Shown here: positions 25,592 to 33,548 of the stretch, piece after piece
Layout of the letters: every line of letters begins with the position of its first letter
Position numbering within the stretch: the first letter of the stretch is position 1
Source of the DNA: Acidimicrobiales bacterium
GTDB taxonomy: Bacteria; Actinomycetota; Acidimicrobiia; Acidimicrobiales; Iamiaceae
Direction: 5' to 3'
Length of the DNA: 53,454 bases
Assembly: GCA_025463365.1 (NCBI GenBank)
Contig: JAOBWM010000216.1
Span: 1-53,454 of the forward strand
The notes under the pieces: generated by a model
Databases searched by the model: none
Seen by the model: only the letters and a program-made list of their open reading frames with translations
What the model was told of the DNA's origin: nothing
Program-made: the position numbers and the translations under genes

Positions 25592-27310
25592 TCAGTCGAG
25601 GGCGGGGGTGGGGATGCGCTCGTCGTCGATGCCCGAGGGGGGCTCGGGGTCGATCCCATCGTCCTCGCGGAGGGTCGGGGCCGGGGTGAGCTCGCCCTCG
25701 TCGATCAGGGCTCCGGCGGCACCTTCGTCCTCGAGCGTGTCGGCCGGGATGGCGCCCGGTGCGACGGCATGGCCCGAGGCGGCGGCGCCGGTCCCCTGCG
25801 GCAGCAGGAACCACGCCGCCACCGCCGCACCGAACACGACGACCGCACCGACCGCGGCCGCCACGCCCAAGCCGTCGACGAAGGCCGACTTGGCCGCGGA
25901 GGCGAGGGCGTCACCGTCGGCGCCACCCGCCTTACCCGCCACGCCGAGCGCACCGGCCAGCCCCGACGTCGCCGCCGAGTGCGCCTTGGCCGGCAGGGCA
26001 GCGATGGCCGGGCCGATCGAGGACGTGTACTTCGACGTGACCAGCGAGCCGAGGATCGCCACGCCGAGGGCACCGCCCAGCTCACGGGTGGTGTCGTTCA
26101 TGGCCGATCCGACGCCGGCCTTGCCGAGCGGCACCGACGACATGATGAGCGTGGTGAGCGGCGTCATCGTCATCGACATGCCGATGGCCAGCGGGAGGAT
26201 CGACAGGTAGACCATCCCGAGCCCGCTGCCGGTCTGGACCTGGGAGAACACCGCGAGACCGAAGGCGGTCGAGCCGAGGCCGACCGGCACGACGCGCGAC
26301 GCACCGAAGCGCGCCACGATCCGAGGGACCTGTGGGGCCAGCCCCATCATCACGGCGGCCATCGGGAGCTGGAGCAGGCCCGACTTGAAGGCCGAGTAGC
26401 CGAGGACCAGTTGGAAGTACTGGGCGACGAGGAAGAACGTCCCGAACATGGCGAAGAACGTGAGGGTCATGCCCCCGGAGGCGACGCTGAAGCGGCGGTC
26501 GCGGAACAGCCGGAGGTCGAGCATCGGGTACCGGGCCTTCAGCTCCCGGCGGATGAACAAGCCGAGGAGGGCGAACGAGAGGGCGAACGTGCCGAGCGTC
26601 TCGAACGAGCTCCAGCCGTGGGCCGGAGCTTCGATGATGGCGTAGACGAGGCTCCCGAGGCCGAGGATCGACAGCAGCGCGCCGGGGATGTCGAGCGGCT
26701 GCTGGTCGGGATCCTTCGACGACGGGATCAGGACCCGACCGGCGATCAAGGCGATGAGGATGATCGGGACGTTGACGAGGAAGACCGAGCCCCACCAGAA
26801 GTTCTCGACGAGGTAGCCCGATGCCACCGGACCGATGGCCGCGCCACCACCGGCGATGCCGGCCCAGATGCCGATCGCCTTGGGCCGCTCGTGGGCGGGG
26901 AAGACGTTGGTGAGGATCGAGAGGGTGGAGGGCATGACGAAGGCGGCAGCCACACCCATGACGCCGCGGGCGGCGATCACCTGGGAGGCCGAGTGGGCGG
27001 TGGCGGCGATGCCGGCACCGATCAGGAAGACGAACAGGCCGACCTGCAGGGCGCCCTTGCGGCCGTAGCGGTCACCGATGGTGCCGGCGGTGAACAGGAG
27101 TCCGGCGAACACCAAGGAGTACGCATCGACCATCCACTGAAGCGAGGAGGTGGAGGCATCCAGCTCCCGGGCCAACGTCGGCAGCGCCACGTTCAGGCTG
27201 GTGTTGCCGATGATGACGATCATCAGGCTCGTGCACAGCACCGCCAGGGTCTTCCACCGGCGGGCATACACCACCGGGTCGATCCCATGTTCCAGCGCGA
27301 CTGCATCCAT
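25592..27310 (-). CDS. MFS drug transporter of the EmrB/QacA (DHA2, 14-TM) type
   Basis: A 572-residue inner-membrane transporter, probably a proton-driven exporter. Motif A is GDRYGRKGALQVG between helices 2 and 3; motif C-like GIAGGGAAIGPVASGYLVENFWW is in helix 5; and the length fits 14 helices. The last 50 residues are a soluble acidic tail. The ATG at 27310 has GAGGAG six bases upstream. It is divergent from a tetR gene 177 bases away, the classic arrangement of a pump and its repressor, so export of an antimicrobial or toxic metabolite under TetR control is likely. The substrate is unknown. Confidence 0.9.
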   Translation of the reverse strand: MDAVALEHGIDPVVYARRWKTLAVLCTSLMIVIIGNTSLNVALPTLARELDASTSSLQWMVDAYSLVFAGLLFTAGTIGDRYGRKGALQVGLFVFLIGAGIAATAHSASQVIAARGVMGVAAAFVMPSTLSILTNVFPAHERPKAIGIWAGIAGGGAAIGPVASGYLVENFWWGSVFLVNVPIILIALIAGRVLIPSSKDPDQQPLDIPGALLSILGLGSLVYAIIEAPAHGWSSFETLGTFALSFALLGLFIRRELKARYPMLDLRLFRDRRFSVASGGMTLTFFAMFGTFFLVAQYFQLVLGYSAFKSGLLQLPMAAVMMGLAPQVPRIVARFGASRVVPVGLGSTAFGLAVFSQVQTGSGLGMVYLSILPLAIGMSMTMTPLTTLIMSSVPLGKAGVGSAMNDTTRELGGALGVAILGSLVTSKYTSSIGPAIAALPAKAHSAATSGLAGALGVAGKAGGADGDALASAAKSAFVDGLGVAAAVGAVVVFGAAVAAWFLLPQGTGAAASGHAVAPGAIPADTLEDEGAAGALIDEGELTPAPTLREDDGIDPEPPSGIDDERIPTPALD

Positions 27311-27473
27311 CCCGAGCTCCTCGTCGTTCCCGTCACGAAGCCCGATTCCGCTCCGTCAGCGGTGCATAACCCTAGGGGGCTCGAAGCAGTTCCCAGCCAG
27401 GAATTCCCCTGATCTGCGCGTGACATGCGCCATAGGCGGGATCTGAGCCGGACCAGAACGTGACCTGTTTCGC

Positions 27474-27479
27474 TACGAT
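27474..27479 (+). promoter_or_regulatory. putative leaderless -10 box TACGAT for tetR
   Basis: TACGAT lies eight bases before the ATG at 27488, with no Shine-Dalgarno. The 27311-27487 gap must also hold the pump promoter and the TetR operator. The only palindrome noticed is CCCTAGGG at 27370-27377, too short to call an operator with confidence. Confidence 0.4.
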
Positions 27480-27487
27480 CACGAGTC

Positions 27488-28129
27488 ATGGCCCGACCGC
27501 GCAGTACCGAAGCCCACCGGGCGGCGCTCGATGCCACGGTCGAGGTGCTGCTCGAAGGCGGCGTCGAGGGCGTGACGCTCGATGCGGTCGCGGCCCGATC
27601 CGGCGTGGCCAAGTCCACCCTCTACCGGCACTTCGGCTCCAAGGAGGCCCTCGTCGTCCAAGCGGCGCGCGGCTGCCTGGTCGAGCACCCCACGCCCGAC
27701 ACGGGGAGCCTCGCCGGGGACCTGCGCTACCTGTTCGACCGCTGGGGCGAGGCCGAGGAGCGCAAGCGCATCCCCGAGCTGCTCCCGATGTTGCTCGACC
27801 TGGCCAACCGCGAGCCCGCCATGCACGACGTCGTCGAAGCGGTGCTCGAGGAGCGCCGCCGGCCCATGCGCACGATCCTGCAGCTCGCCCAGCTCCGAGG
27901 CGAGATCGCCCCCGACCTCGACCCCGAGATGCTGCTCGCCATCATCATCGGTCCGTTCACGTACCGGCGAACGGTCGACCGCTTGGAGATCACCGAGGAG
28001 TTCGCGGAGCTCGTGCTGCAGTCGGCCCTCGCCGCCCTGCACGCGACCACCGCGCCCGCCGCTTCCGAAGCTCCCGCCCCTTCCGCCGCGCCCCCGTCGA
28101 CCTCGGCGGAGCCCACGCCCGCGCAGTGA
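27488..28129 (+). CDS. TetR family transcriptional regulator
   Basis: A 213-residue TetR-type repressor. The N-terminal helix-turn-helix reads VTLDAVAARSGVAKSTLYRHF (about residues 28-48), very typical of the family. A ligand-binding helical domain (about 60-180, TetR_C-like with FTYRRTVDR near the end) follows, then a 25-residue Ala/Pro/Ser tail. It is divergent from the MFS pump and probably represses it. Its stop codon TGA is the first three bases of an 18-bp tandem repeat, so the low-complexity tail and the stop may have been shaped by the repeat array next to it. Confidence 0.9.
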   Translation: MARPRSTEAHRAALDATVEVLLEGGVEGVTLDAVAARSGVAKSTLYRHFGSKEALVVQAARGCLVEHPTPDTGSLAGDLRYLFDRWGEAEERKRIPELLPMLLDLANREPAMHDVVEAVLEERRRPMRTILQLAQLRGEIAPDLDPEMLLAIIIGPFTYRRTVDRLEITEEFAELVLQSALAALHATTAPAASEAPAPSAAPPSTSAEPTPAQ

Positions 28130-28382
28130 CGCTCGGGGTGACGGTTGCGCGCCGGGTGACGGTTGGAGGGCGGGGTGACGGGTGCGGGCCGGGCGTGACG
28201 GTTGGGGGCGGCATGACGCTCGGGGGCGGTGTGACGCTCGGGGACGGCATGACGCTCGAGGGGTGGCGCGACGCTCGGGGGTGGCGCGACGCTCGGGGGC
28301 GGCGTGACGCTCGGGGCGCATGACGCTCTGGGGCGGCGTGACGCTCGGGGCGCATGACGCTCGGGGGCGGCGTGACGCTCGA
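28127..28382. repeat. 18-bp minisatellite, about 15 units
   Basis: About 15 head-to-tail units with consensus TGACGCTCGGGGGCGGCG start at 28127, 28138, 28157, 28176, 28196, 28214, 28232, 28250, 28269, 28287, 28305, 28321, 28339, 28355 and 28373. Most steps are 18 bases, a few 16-20 (first 11). The central and right units are the most alike. The first unit supplies the TGA stop of the TetR gene. Minus-strand open frames across it give only Arg/Pro/His repeats and are not credible genes. The rest of the gap, 28383-28549, shows nothing recognisable. Confidence 0.85.
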
Positions 28383-28549
28383 ACGCCGGTCGCGCCGTTC
28401 CCGGCATCGTTTTCCAGGGTCTGATCCAAGCGACAGGCCTCGGCCGCGCCGCTCTCTGGCCGCTCGCGGCGACGACTGATGGTTCCGGCCAAGCAGCTCC
28501 TCGCTTCGCTACGCGCTTGGACGGCGTGTGGACGTTGCCAGGCGACGCA

Positions 28550-29419
28550 CTAGGACCGGTCGATCGGAAGCTCCCCGGCGCGGCGCGCCTCCTCGATCGC
28601 CCGTCGCACCGCTGGCTCGAGTTCCACGTCGGCGGGGATGCCGTCGAGCAGATGCGGCGCGGAGGACCCGCCGAGGTCGGCCGCCTTGAGGACCGCCGGC
28701 TCGATCTCGGCGTCGGCCGGAAGATCGGCGAGTGCCAGCACGGCGCGGAGCGGATCGGCGCTGGGTACCGATCGCGACGCAAGGGGCTCGGTCGCCGGAG
28801 GTGTCAGAGACGAGGTTCCGGAGACCGATCCGGTAGGTGGCGGGGTCGCCTGATCGAGACCAGCGGCGACGGCAGCGTCGCGAGCCGCGGCGGCTCGCGG
28901 GGTGCCGGAGCCGTGTGGTCCCGGCACCGCGGGCTCGCTGTCCTCGTGTGCGACCGGGCCGAGGTCGGTCCGGGCCATCGCCACCGTGCGACGCAGGATG
29001 GATTCCTCGCCCTTGGTGAACCAGACGGGGACGGCGCCCACCGACACACGCACCCGGCTGGCCGACGTCCGCATCGGCGCGAGTTCGGCGAGGGGCGAGC
29101 GGGAGGCCACCGTGGATGGCCGGGCTCGCCAGAAGCTGCGCTTGATCAGCACCACCTGGTCGTCGCAGATCGCCACGGCGCGAGGAGGCGACACGAAGTG
29201 GAGGATGGCGAGCACGACGAGGAGTCCGAGGATGAAGTACCCCCCGGTCAACACGTAGAACCCGATCGATCCGACCACCAAGAAGACGGCGAGCATGAGG
29301 CTCGCGGCTACCGGCTCGGCCCCGGCCCGACCGACGACCAAGGCGCGGATGTGGTCGTCCGGCAGCAGCTCGTCGGCCATGGCCTGGTATCTCGTTCGAT
29401 TGGACGCATTGAGCGCCAT
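28550..29419 (-). CDS. membrane protein with PH-like cytosolic domain, unknown function
   Basis: A 289-residue protein. Two adjacent hydrophobic helices (about 38-57 and 60-78, LMLAVFLVVGSIGFYVLTGG and YFILGLLVVLAILHF) are followed by a strand-rich segment (AVAICDDQVVLIKRSFWRARPS to VPVWFTKGEE). That layout resembles bacterial PH-domain membrane proteins of the YdbS/DUF304 kind. The C-terminal half is Pro/Ala/Ser-rich and probably disordered. The ATG at 29419 has AAGGAGGAG about seven bases upstream, one of the best ribosome sites in the window, and rules out the longer frame. No function can be named. Confidence 0.7.
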   Translation of the reverse strand: MALNASNRTRYQAMADELLPDDHIRALVVGRAGAEPVAASLMLAVFLVVGSIGFYVLTGGYFILGLLVVLAILHFVSPPRAVAICDDQVVLIKRSFWRARPSTVASRSPLAELAPMRTSASRVRVSVGAVPVWFTKGEESILRRTVAMARTDLGPVAHEDSEPAVPGPHGSGTPRAAAARDAAVAAGLDQATPPPTGSVSGTSSLTPPATEPLASRSVPSADPLRAVLALADLPADAEIEPAVLKAADLGGSSAPHLLDGIPADVELEPAVRRAIEEARRAGELPIDRS

Positions 29420-29609
29420 GTCCGTGCTCCTCCTTCGACGGCGCCCGCGCGCCGCGATCGGATCCGTGTGTCCGTGCGACCCCATCGGCACCAGTCCCCG
29501 ATCTGACAGCCTTCGACCGACCCACGCCCGCACACCCGCACCTGCACGCCCAGCCACCCAGCACCCAGCACCCAGCACGCCGGGCGCACGAGCGTGCCAG
29601 CCTGGTGCG

Positions 29610-29789
29610 ATGGATTCCGTCACCGTCACGATCCCGCACCGTTCGGCCGTCGAGCTCGACCGGCTGCTCGCTCTCGTCGAGCCAGCCGTCACCGGCGGAG
29701 CCGGCTTGTCCGCCAACCAGCTCGCCAGCGCCGACCTGACCGATGAGGCCCTGGCCGCCGCCCACACCGCCATCCACCAAGCCCTCTGA
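29610..29789 (+). CDS. small hypothetical protein
   Basis: A 59-residue protein. It begins MDSVTVTIPHRSAVELDRLLALV and has no recognisable family, signal peptide or membrane helix. Nearly every third codon position is G or C, as in real genes of this genome, which argues for coding. No Shine-Dalgarno or TAnnnT box precedes the ATG, so the start is uncertain. It stands alone between a divergent membrane protein gene and a metallo-beta-lactamase-fold gene. Confidence 0.45.
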   Translation: MDSVTVTIPHRSAVELDRLLALVEPAVTGGAGLSANQLASADLTDEALAAAHTAIHQAL

Positions 29790-29950
29790 TCGACCCACGG
29801 CACGCGGATTCCGGCGGACACAGGCGCGACCCAGGCCCGACGCGCCCGCGGCGTCGATCACCGATGCGACGCAAGAACCTCGCCCCCGCGCGCCCGGATC
29901 CGTGGGCACGAGGGTCGACAGTGACGTGCGTTCGGCGTATGGATGTCTTC

Positions 29951-30682
29951 ATGGACACACGCGTCGATGAGATCGCCGATGGCATCTTCAGGCTCTCCAC
30001 CCTCGTGCCGGACGCAGCGCCAGGCGGCTTCACGTTCAACCAGTTCGTCGTTCGAGCCGAGGAACCCCTGCTCTTCCATACCGGACCGCGAGCGCTGTTC
30101 CCACTCGTGTCGGAAGCAGTCGAACAGGTCTTGCCCGTCGCATCACTCCGATGGATCACCTTCGGTCACGTTGAGGCCGATGAATGCGGGTCCATGAACG
30201 AATGGCTGGCGGTCGCGCCGAACGCCACCGTTGCCCACGGCGTCATGGGCAACCTCGTCTCGCTCAACGACCTGGCCGACCGGACCCCGCGTGGGTTGGC
30301 CGACGGTGAAGTACTCGATCTGGGCGGCAAGCGGATGCGCCACATGGACACACCGCACGTACCGCATGCATGGGAGGCTCGAGTGCTGTTCGAGGAGTCG
30401 ACGGCGACGCTGTTGTGCGGCGACCTCTTCACCCAGACCGGCAATGGGCCAGCTGTGACCGGCGGCGACATCGTCGGCAACGCCGTCGACACCGAGTCGA
30501 TGTTCTCGTACACCTCATCAGCACCGAAGCTCGCTGCCACCGCACGACGACTGGCCGATCTTGCTCCGCGAACACTCGCGTGCATGCACGGCTCCTCGTT
30601 TCAGGGTGACGGCGGCATGGCCCTGCGCGAGCTCGCGGACGCGTACGACGAGCACTTCGCCGGCCCTGTCTCCGCGTCGTGA
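29951..30682 (+). CDS. metallo-beta-lactamase-fold protein, oxygen-binding di-iron (ODP) type
   Basis: A 243-residue MBL-fold protein. The metal site reads FGHVEADE: His73-x-Glu75-x-Asp77, the HxExD form of flavodiiron/ODP proteins rather than HxHxDH of zinc hydrolases. Further ligands are likely in HVPHAWEA, LLCGDLF and CMHGSSF. ODP proteins sense or reduce oxygen or nitric oxide, usually with a flavodoxin partner; none is fused here. The ATG at 29951 is preferred because family alignments begin near MDTRVDEIADGIFRL; ATG 29939 is possible. It lies just before tRNA-Ala, with 116 bases of unremarkable DNA between. Confidence 0.75.
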   Translation: MDTRVDEIADGIFRLSTLVPDAAPGGFTFNQFVVRAEEPLLFHTGPRALFPLVSEAVEQVLPVASLRWITFGHVEADECGSMNEWLAVAPNATVAHGVMGNLVSLNDLADRTPRGLADGEVLDLGGKRMRHMDTPHVPHAWEARVLFEESTATLLCGDLFTQTGNGPAVTGGDIVGNAVDTESMFSYTSSAPKLAATARRLADLAPRTLACMHGSSFQGDGGMALRELADAYDEHFAGPVSAS

Positions 30683-30798
30683 ACCTGCGCCACGCCGGGC
30701 TGCGGATCGGACGGCCGGCTCGGCGTCGCGAGCCTGGACGCTCCCCGGCCAGTGCCACAAGGCCTGACCAGGGCAACGCGCATGGATGGTGCGGGCGG

Positions 30799-30871
30799 TG
30801 GAGACGATGGGAATCGAACCCACGACCCCCTGCTTGCAAAGCAGGTGCTCTGCCAACTGAGCTACGTCCCC
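30799..30871 (-). tRNA. tRNA-Ala(UGC)
   Basis: A 73-nt tRNA on the minus strand. It folds into a standard cloverleaf: acceptor GGGGACG with CGTCTCC (one G-U pair), D arm with AGCTCAGTTGGCAGAGC, anticodon stem CCTGC/GCAGG with loop TTTGCAA (anticodon TGC) and T loop GGTTCGATTCC. Discriminator is A; the following CC is encoded but not a full CCA. Its 5' end overlaps the left copy of the 17-bp repeat that bounds the genomic island, so the element inserted at the 5' rather than the usual 3' end. Confidence 0.95.
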
Positions 30872-30880
30872 GGGGGTTGT
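30864..30880. repeat. attL: left 17-bp direct repeat of the island
   Basis: ACGTCCCCGGGGGTTGT, identical to 44241-44257. The first eight bases are the 5' end of tRNA-Ala. Beyond the exact core, the next 50 or so bases on the right of each copy remain similar: a GAAAACCC motif starts 14 bases after each core, followed by GCGAGG. The attachment region is therefore longer than the exact repeat. Confidence 0.75.
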
Positions 30881-30886
30881 AGGGAT

Positions 30887-30902
30887 TCTGGTGGAAAACC
30901 CC
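30887..30902. repeat. left inverted arm of the island
   Basis: TCTG then GAAAACCCC, beginning seven bases after the left core. It is inverted relative to GGGGTTTTC plus CAGA at 44222-44236, just inside the right core. Arms of this kind are expected for recombinase or transposase binding. Confidence 0.5.
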
Positions 30903-31015
30903 GGTAGCCGGCGAGGATAACCAGGGGCCGCCTGCCAGCACGACTGCTTGGGGCGCTGCACGGGCTCGGGGGGCTCGTTCGGGGCCTCGGACCCGAACAT
31001 GGGGCGCCAGAACAA

Positions 31016-31032
31016 GCCCGCCTCGGGCGGGC
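31016..31032 (-). terminator. hairpin terminator of the transposase operon
   Basis: GCCCGCC (31016-31022) pairs with GGCGGGC (31026-31032) around a three-base loop. On the minus strand it comes six bases after the transposase stop and is followed by TTGTTCT, a short U-rich tail. Confidence 0.6.
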
Positions 31033-31037
31033 CGGAC

Positions 31038-32420
31038 TCAGGCGGCGTTGGCCGTTCCCTGAAGCGCCGCGGATCTAGATCGAGCAAGTCCAACAGCGAT
31101 GCTGTTGTAGACGAGGGCATACCCAAGGAGGTCGAGCAGTTGGGCGTCTGCGCCGTTTGAGTGGGCTCGGTTGATCCAGAGGGTGTCCTCGAGCTGGCGG
31201 TTGTTCGCCTCGCTGTCTGATCGGAGCGGGTACAAACGCTCGTAGTCGGGATCATCCGGTGGGATCAGGCGAAAGTTCTCGGACCGGTTCACCTTGTCCG
31301 TTTGCGTGGTGTCGGCGCGGACCCAGATCCTTCCTCCGCCGAGATGGTCCGGTAGCTCGTACTGACCGTGCCAGTAGTAGGTGCCGTCAGCGTTGCGTCC
31401 CGGTTTGGTCCGCAGGCGCTTCAAGGGTACGAAGACCTCGTCACCCTCTACATCAAAGTCAGCGATGCCGATCTGACTGCCCAACGCGTAGAGGCTGATC
31501 CGACGACCCTCGACCTCTCTGGTTTCGATTAGCGCAGACTTTTCCTCACGAGCTGCTTCGGCAGTCTCCGCACGCTTCGCGGTGGGCGGCGAAATCGGCA
31601 GGAGGCCAGCCCGCAGGATGGACCGGACGTGCTTGCCTCGAAGCGCCCCGTCGTAGACCACTGCTTGAGCTCCGGGAAGAGACGGCGTGATTCGCTCGAT
31701 GCATTCAACGGCAACTTGGGCCTCGCCAGTGGTGGAGGAAACGTGGTCGAGTCCGAGGATCATCCGCCCATGCCAGTGGGGCGTACGACCACTCATCATC
31801 AGGAACTTGTTGCCGTAGGCCGGGTTGCCTCCACCTTCCATATGGAGCTGTGCGGTGGGATCGGCTTTTCGGTGGCCGAGGATCTCGCCGGTCGCCTTGT
31901 CGACGATCGGCACGTTCCGCTTCGCGCGGTAGAGCGGTGTGATCACCTTGCCGTCCCCCGTGATGGTGCGGAGTTCGCCTGGGTGCGTGAAGGAGCCACC
32001 GGTTGAGGGGTCGGCGATGCCCATTTCGATCGCTTGGCGGGCACTTCCGATCTCGAACTCTCGGACGAGCGTGCGCAGCGTGTCGGGCTGCCGCAATCGG
32101 ATCTTGGCGTACTGCCAGTGGTGCCGCTGGGGAGCCCCGGATGGCGCCCACATTTCGGGACGGTCTGGATAACGCTCCCGTGCGGCGGCCATCACGGTCG
32201 GCCAGTGGCTGCGTAGTTCAGCGGCAGCCTTCCGTGCGCTCCACCCGATGCTGATGTACGCGTCGAAAAGGACCCAAACCCATTCCGGGTAGTGCCGAGG
32301 AGCGCCGGGTGTTCCGGGGGCCCGTCGTGGCGCCGACTCCCCCAGTTGCCAAAGTGCCTCGTTGGCGAGGACGAACTCGAGCTTCTCCATTGAGTTGAGG
32401 CTCATCTCCGGGCGGGCCAC
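31038..32420 (-). CDS. DDE transposase-like protein
   Basis: A 460-residue protein. Candidate catalytic acids sit in TGDGKVI (Asp156), AVVYDGALRG (Asp257) and LRSDSEANNRQLED (Glu404), with a helical N-terminal region (WSARKAAAELRSHWP) that looks DNA-binding. The last motif, followed by a hydrophobic helix with NSIA, matches the glutamate region of DDE_Tnp_1/IS4-type transposases. GTG 32420 is chosen because it overlaps the stop of the upstream recombinase-fold gene (TAGTG); TTG 32435 and ATG 32405 are alternatives. The pair is probably co-translated. A diverged fragment of the same family lies at about 45115-45300 outside the island. No flanking short target duplications typical of IS elements were found. 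Confidence 0.6.
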   Translation of the reverse strand: MARPEMSLNSMEKLEFVLANEALWQLGESAPRRAPGTPGAPRHYPEWVWVLFDAYISIGWSARKAAAELRSHWPTVMAAARERYPDRPEMWAPSGAPQRHHWQYAKIRLRQPDTLRTLVREFEIGSARQAIEMGIADPSTGGSFTHPGELRTITGDGKVITPLYRAKRNVPIVDKATGEILGHRKADPTAQLHMEGGGNPAYGNKFLMMSGRTPHWHGRMILGLDHVSSTTGEAQVAVECIERITPSLPGAQAVVYDGALRGKHVRSILRAGLLPISPPTAKRAETAEAAREEKSALIETREVEGRRISLYALGSQIGIADFDVEGDEVFVPLKRLRTKPGRNADGTYYWHGQYELPDHLGGGRIWVRADTTQTDKVNRSENFRLIPPDDPDYERLYPLRSDSEANNRQLEDTLWINRAHSNGADAQLLDLLGYALVYNSIAVGLARSRSAALQGTANAA

Positions 32421-33469
32421 TAGTGCTCGTTCCAACGGTGGCCGACCAATGCAGCCGTCGCGTCGAGGCTGCCGTATCCGAGCCGGCGAGCGGCTGCTTC
32501 GATGCTTCCGGTCTCCTCAAGGACCCGACGTCCAGCCCATGCGGTAACGGATCGTGCGGTGACCTCTCGCGCTCGCCAAACCCCCGCCCTGATCATGACA
32601 ATCCGCACCAGCTCCGTGGCGCGGGTACGCCGGCCGTTCCCAGTCGATGAGGACGACCCGACCAGGACCCATTCCCAAGACGCACCATCGAGGCGGCGCA
32701 AGTGAGTAACCGCCCACGGTGAGAGTGGAATCGTTCGGTCGACCAGCGTGTCGAGGCCGACCCTGACGAGTGCTGCGTCAAGGTTCAAGTGACCGTGACG
32801 CACGTTTCCGATCTCGGCGGTCGATGCACCCGTCTCCATCAGTGCCCACGCCGCCGGCTCGCGCGTGGCGACCAGCGTGCCGGGAGCTGCCGATCGACAG
32901 AGCTCCACCTCCCGCGTGGTCAGAGGCCGCACTGCTCTCGGTTCACGCTGCGGCGAGACGACATCCAACAGGGGGTCGTGGTCCGAGAGGCCCACATCGC
33001 GGAGGATGCGAAAGAGGAACCGAAGGGCTGTTCCTCGTAGCTCGACGGTGCGGGAGCTGGGTCCTGCCCCCCCTACCAGCGGAGCAACCATGAATCGAGT
33101 GGCGATTCCTTCTCGTGAGACGCCGGCAACAGTCGTCACCCCGCCAGCGTTTCGTGCATATCGGGCGAAGCGTCGCCAGATGCCTGCGTAGATGTCGAGG
33201 GAGGTTTCGGCGCACAGCCGACCGCTTCGCGCTCGGTCGACCGCGAACTCGATGGCCTCATCGAGGTTCACCACTCCACTCGCGAACCGATCGCCCACCT
33301 CAGCCAAGACAATCAACCGACCGAGGTCGCGCCGGTCGAAGCCGGGCAGCACCAGCTCGACCGCCTGGTGCCCCACCACTCCCGGCTCGAGCCGTGACCA
33401 TGACCGGGGGCGCGGCCAGTCCAAATCGAGGCTGAGTTGGAGGTTGGAGCGAGTGGTCAAGGAAGTCAT
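32420..33469 (-). CDS. tyrosine-recombinase-fold protein lacking catalytic residues
   Basis: A 349-residue protein whose C-terminal half follows the order of a tyrosine recombinase: ALMETGASTAEIGNVRHGHLNLD, then TIPLSPWAVTHLRRL, VTARSVTAWAGRRVLEE and AARRLGYGSLDATAALVGH. However, each position expected to be catalytic differs: the first Arg (TGxR) is Ser, the HxxRH box reads RSVTA, the later His is Tyr and the nucleophile Tyr is Val. It should therefore bind DNA but not cleave. The N-terminal region has a SAM-like core-binding domain (about 85-170). ATG 33469 has no good Shine-Dalgarno. It is translated just ahead of the DDE protein, with which it may form one recombination machine. Confidence 0.6.
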   Translation of the reverse strand: MTSLTTRSNLQLSLDLDWPRPRSWSRLEPGVVGHQAVELVLPGFDRRDLGRLIVLAEVGDRFASGVVNLDEAIEFAVDRARSGRLCAETSLDIYAGIWRRFARYARNAGGVTTVAGVSREGIATRFMVAPLVGGAGPSSRTVELRGTALRFLFRILRDVGLSDHDPLLDVVSPQREPRAVRPLTTREVELCRSAAPGTLVATREPAAWALMETGASTAEIGNVRHGHLNLDAALVRVGLDTLVDRTIPLSPWAVTHLRRLDGASWEWVLVGSSSSTGNGRRTRATELVRIVMIRAGVWRAREVTARSVTAWAGRRVLEETGSIEAAARRLGYGSLDATAALVGHRWNEH

Positions 33470-33482
33470 GAGTTCGGGAACA

Positions 33483-33542
33483 CCTACGTTCGGGAGCGTA
33501 GGGTATCGCGGACACAGACTTTCCCGCCATCGGTGCTACGAT
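33483..33542. promoter_or_regulatory. divergent control region with inverted repeat and -10 box
   Basis: CCTACG (33483-33488) and CGTAGG (33497-33502) form an inverted repeat with eight bases between, 14 bases upstream of the recombinase-fold gene. On the plus strand TACGAT (33537-33542) lies six bases before GTG 33549, suggesting a leaderless transcript for the helix-turn-helix gene. The inverted repeat may be its operator, controlling the recombination genes. Confidence 0.4.
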
Positions 33543-33548
33543 GGCGCT

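Noticed and set aside
28127-28382. Possible CRISPR array
   Set aside because: Units are contiguous with no unique spacers; it is a tandem minisatellite.
27479-28492. Minus-strand open frames across the minisatellite
   Set aside because: They translate to repeated Arg/Pro/His and overlap the tetR gene antisense; no start signal.
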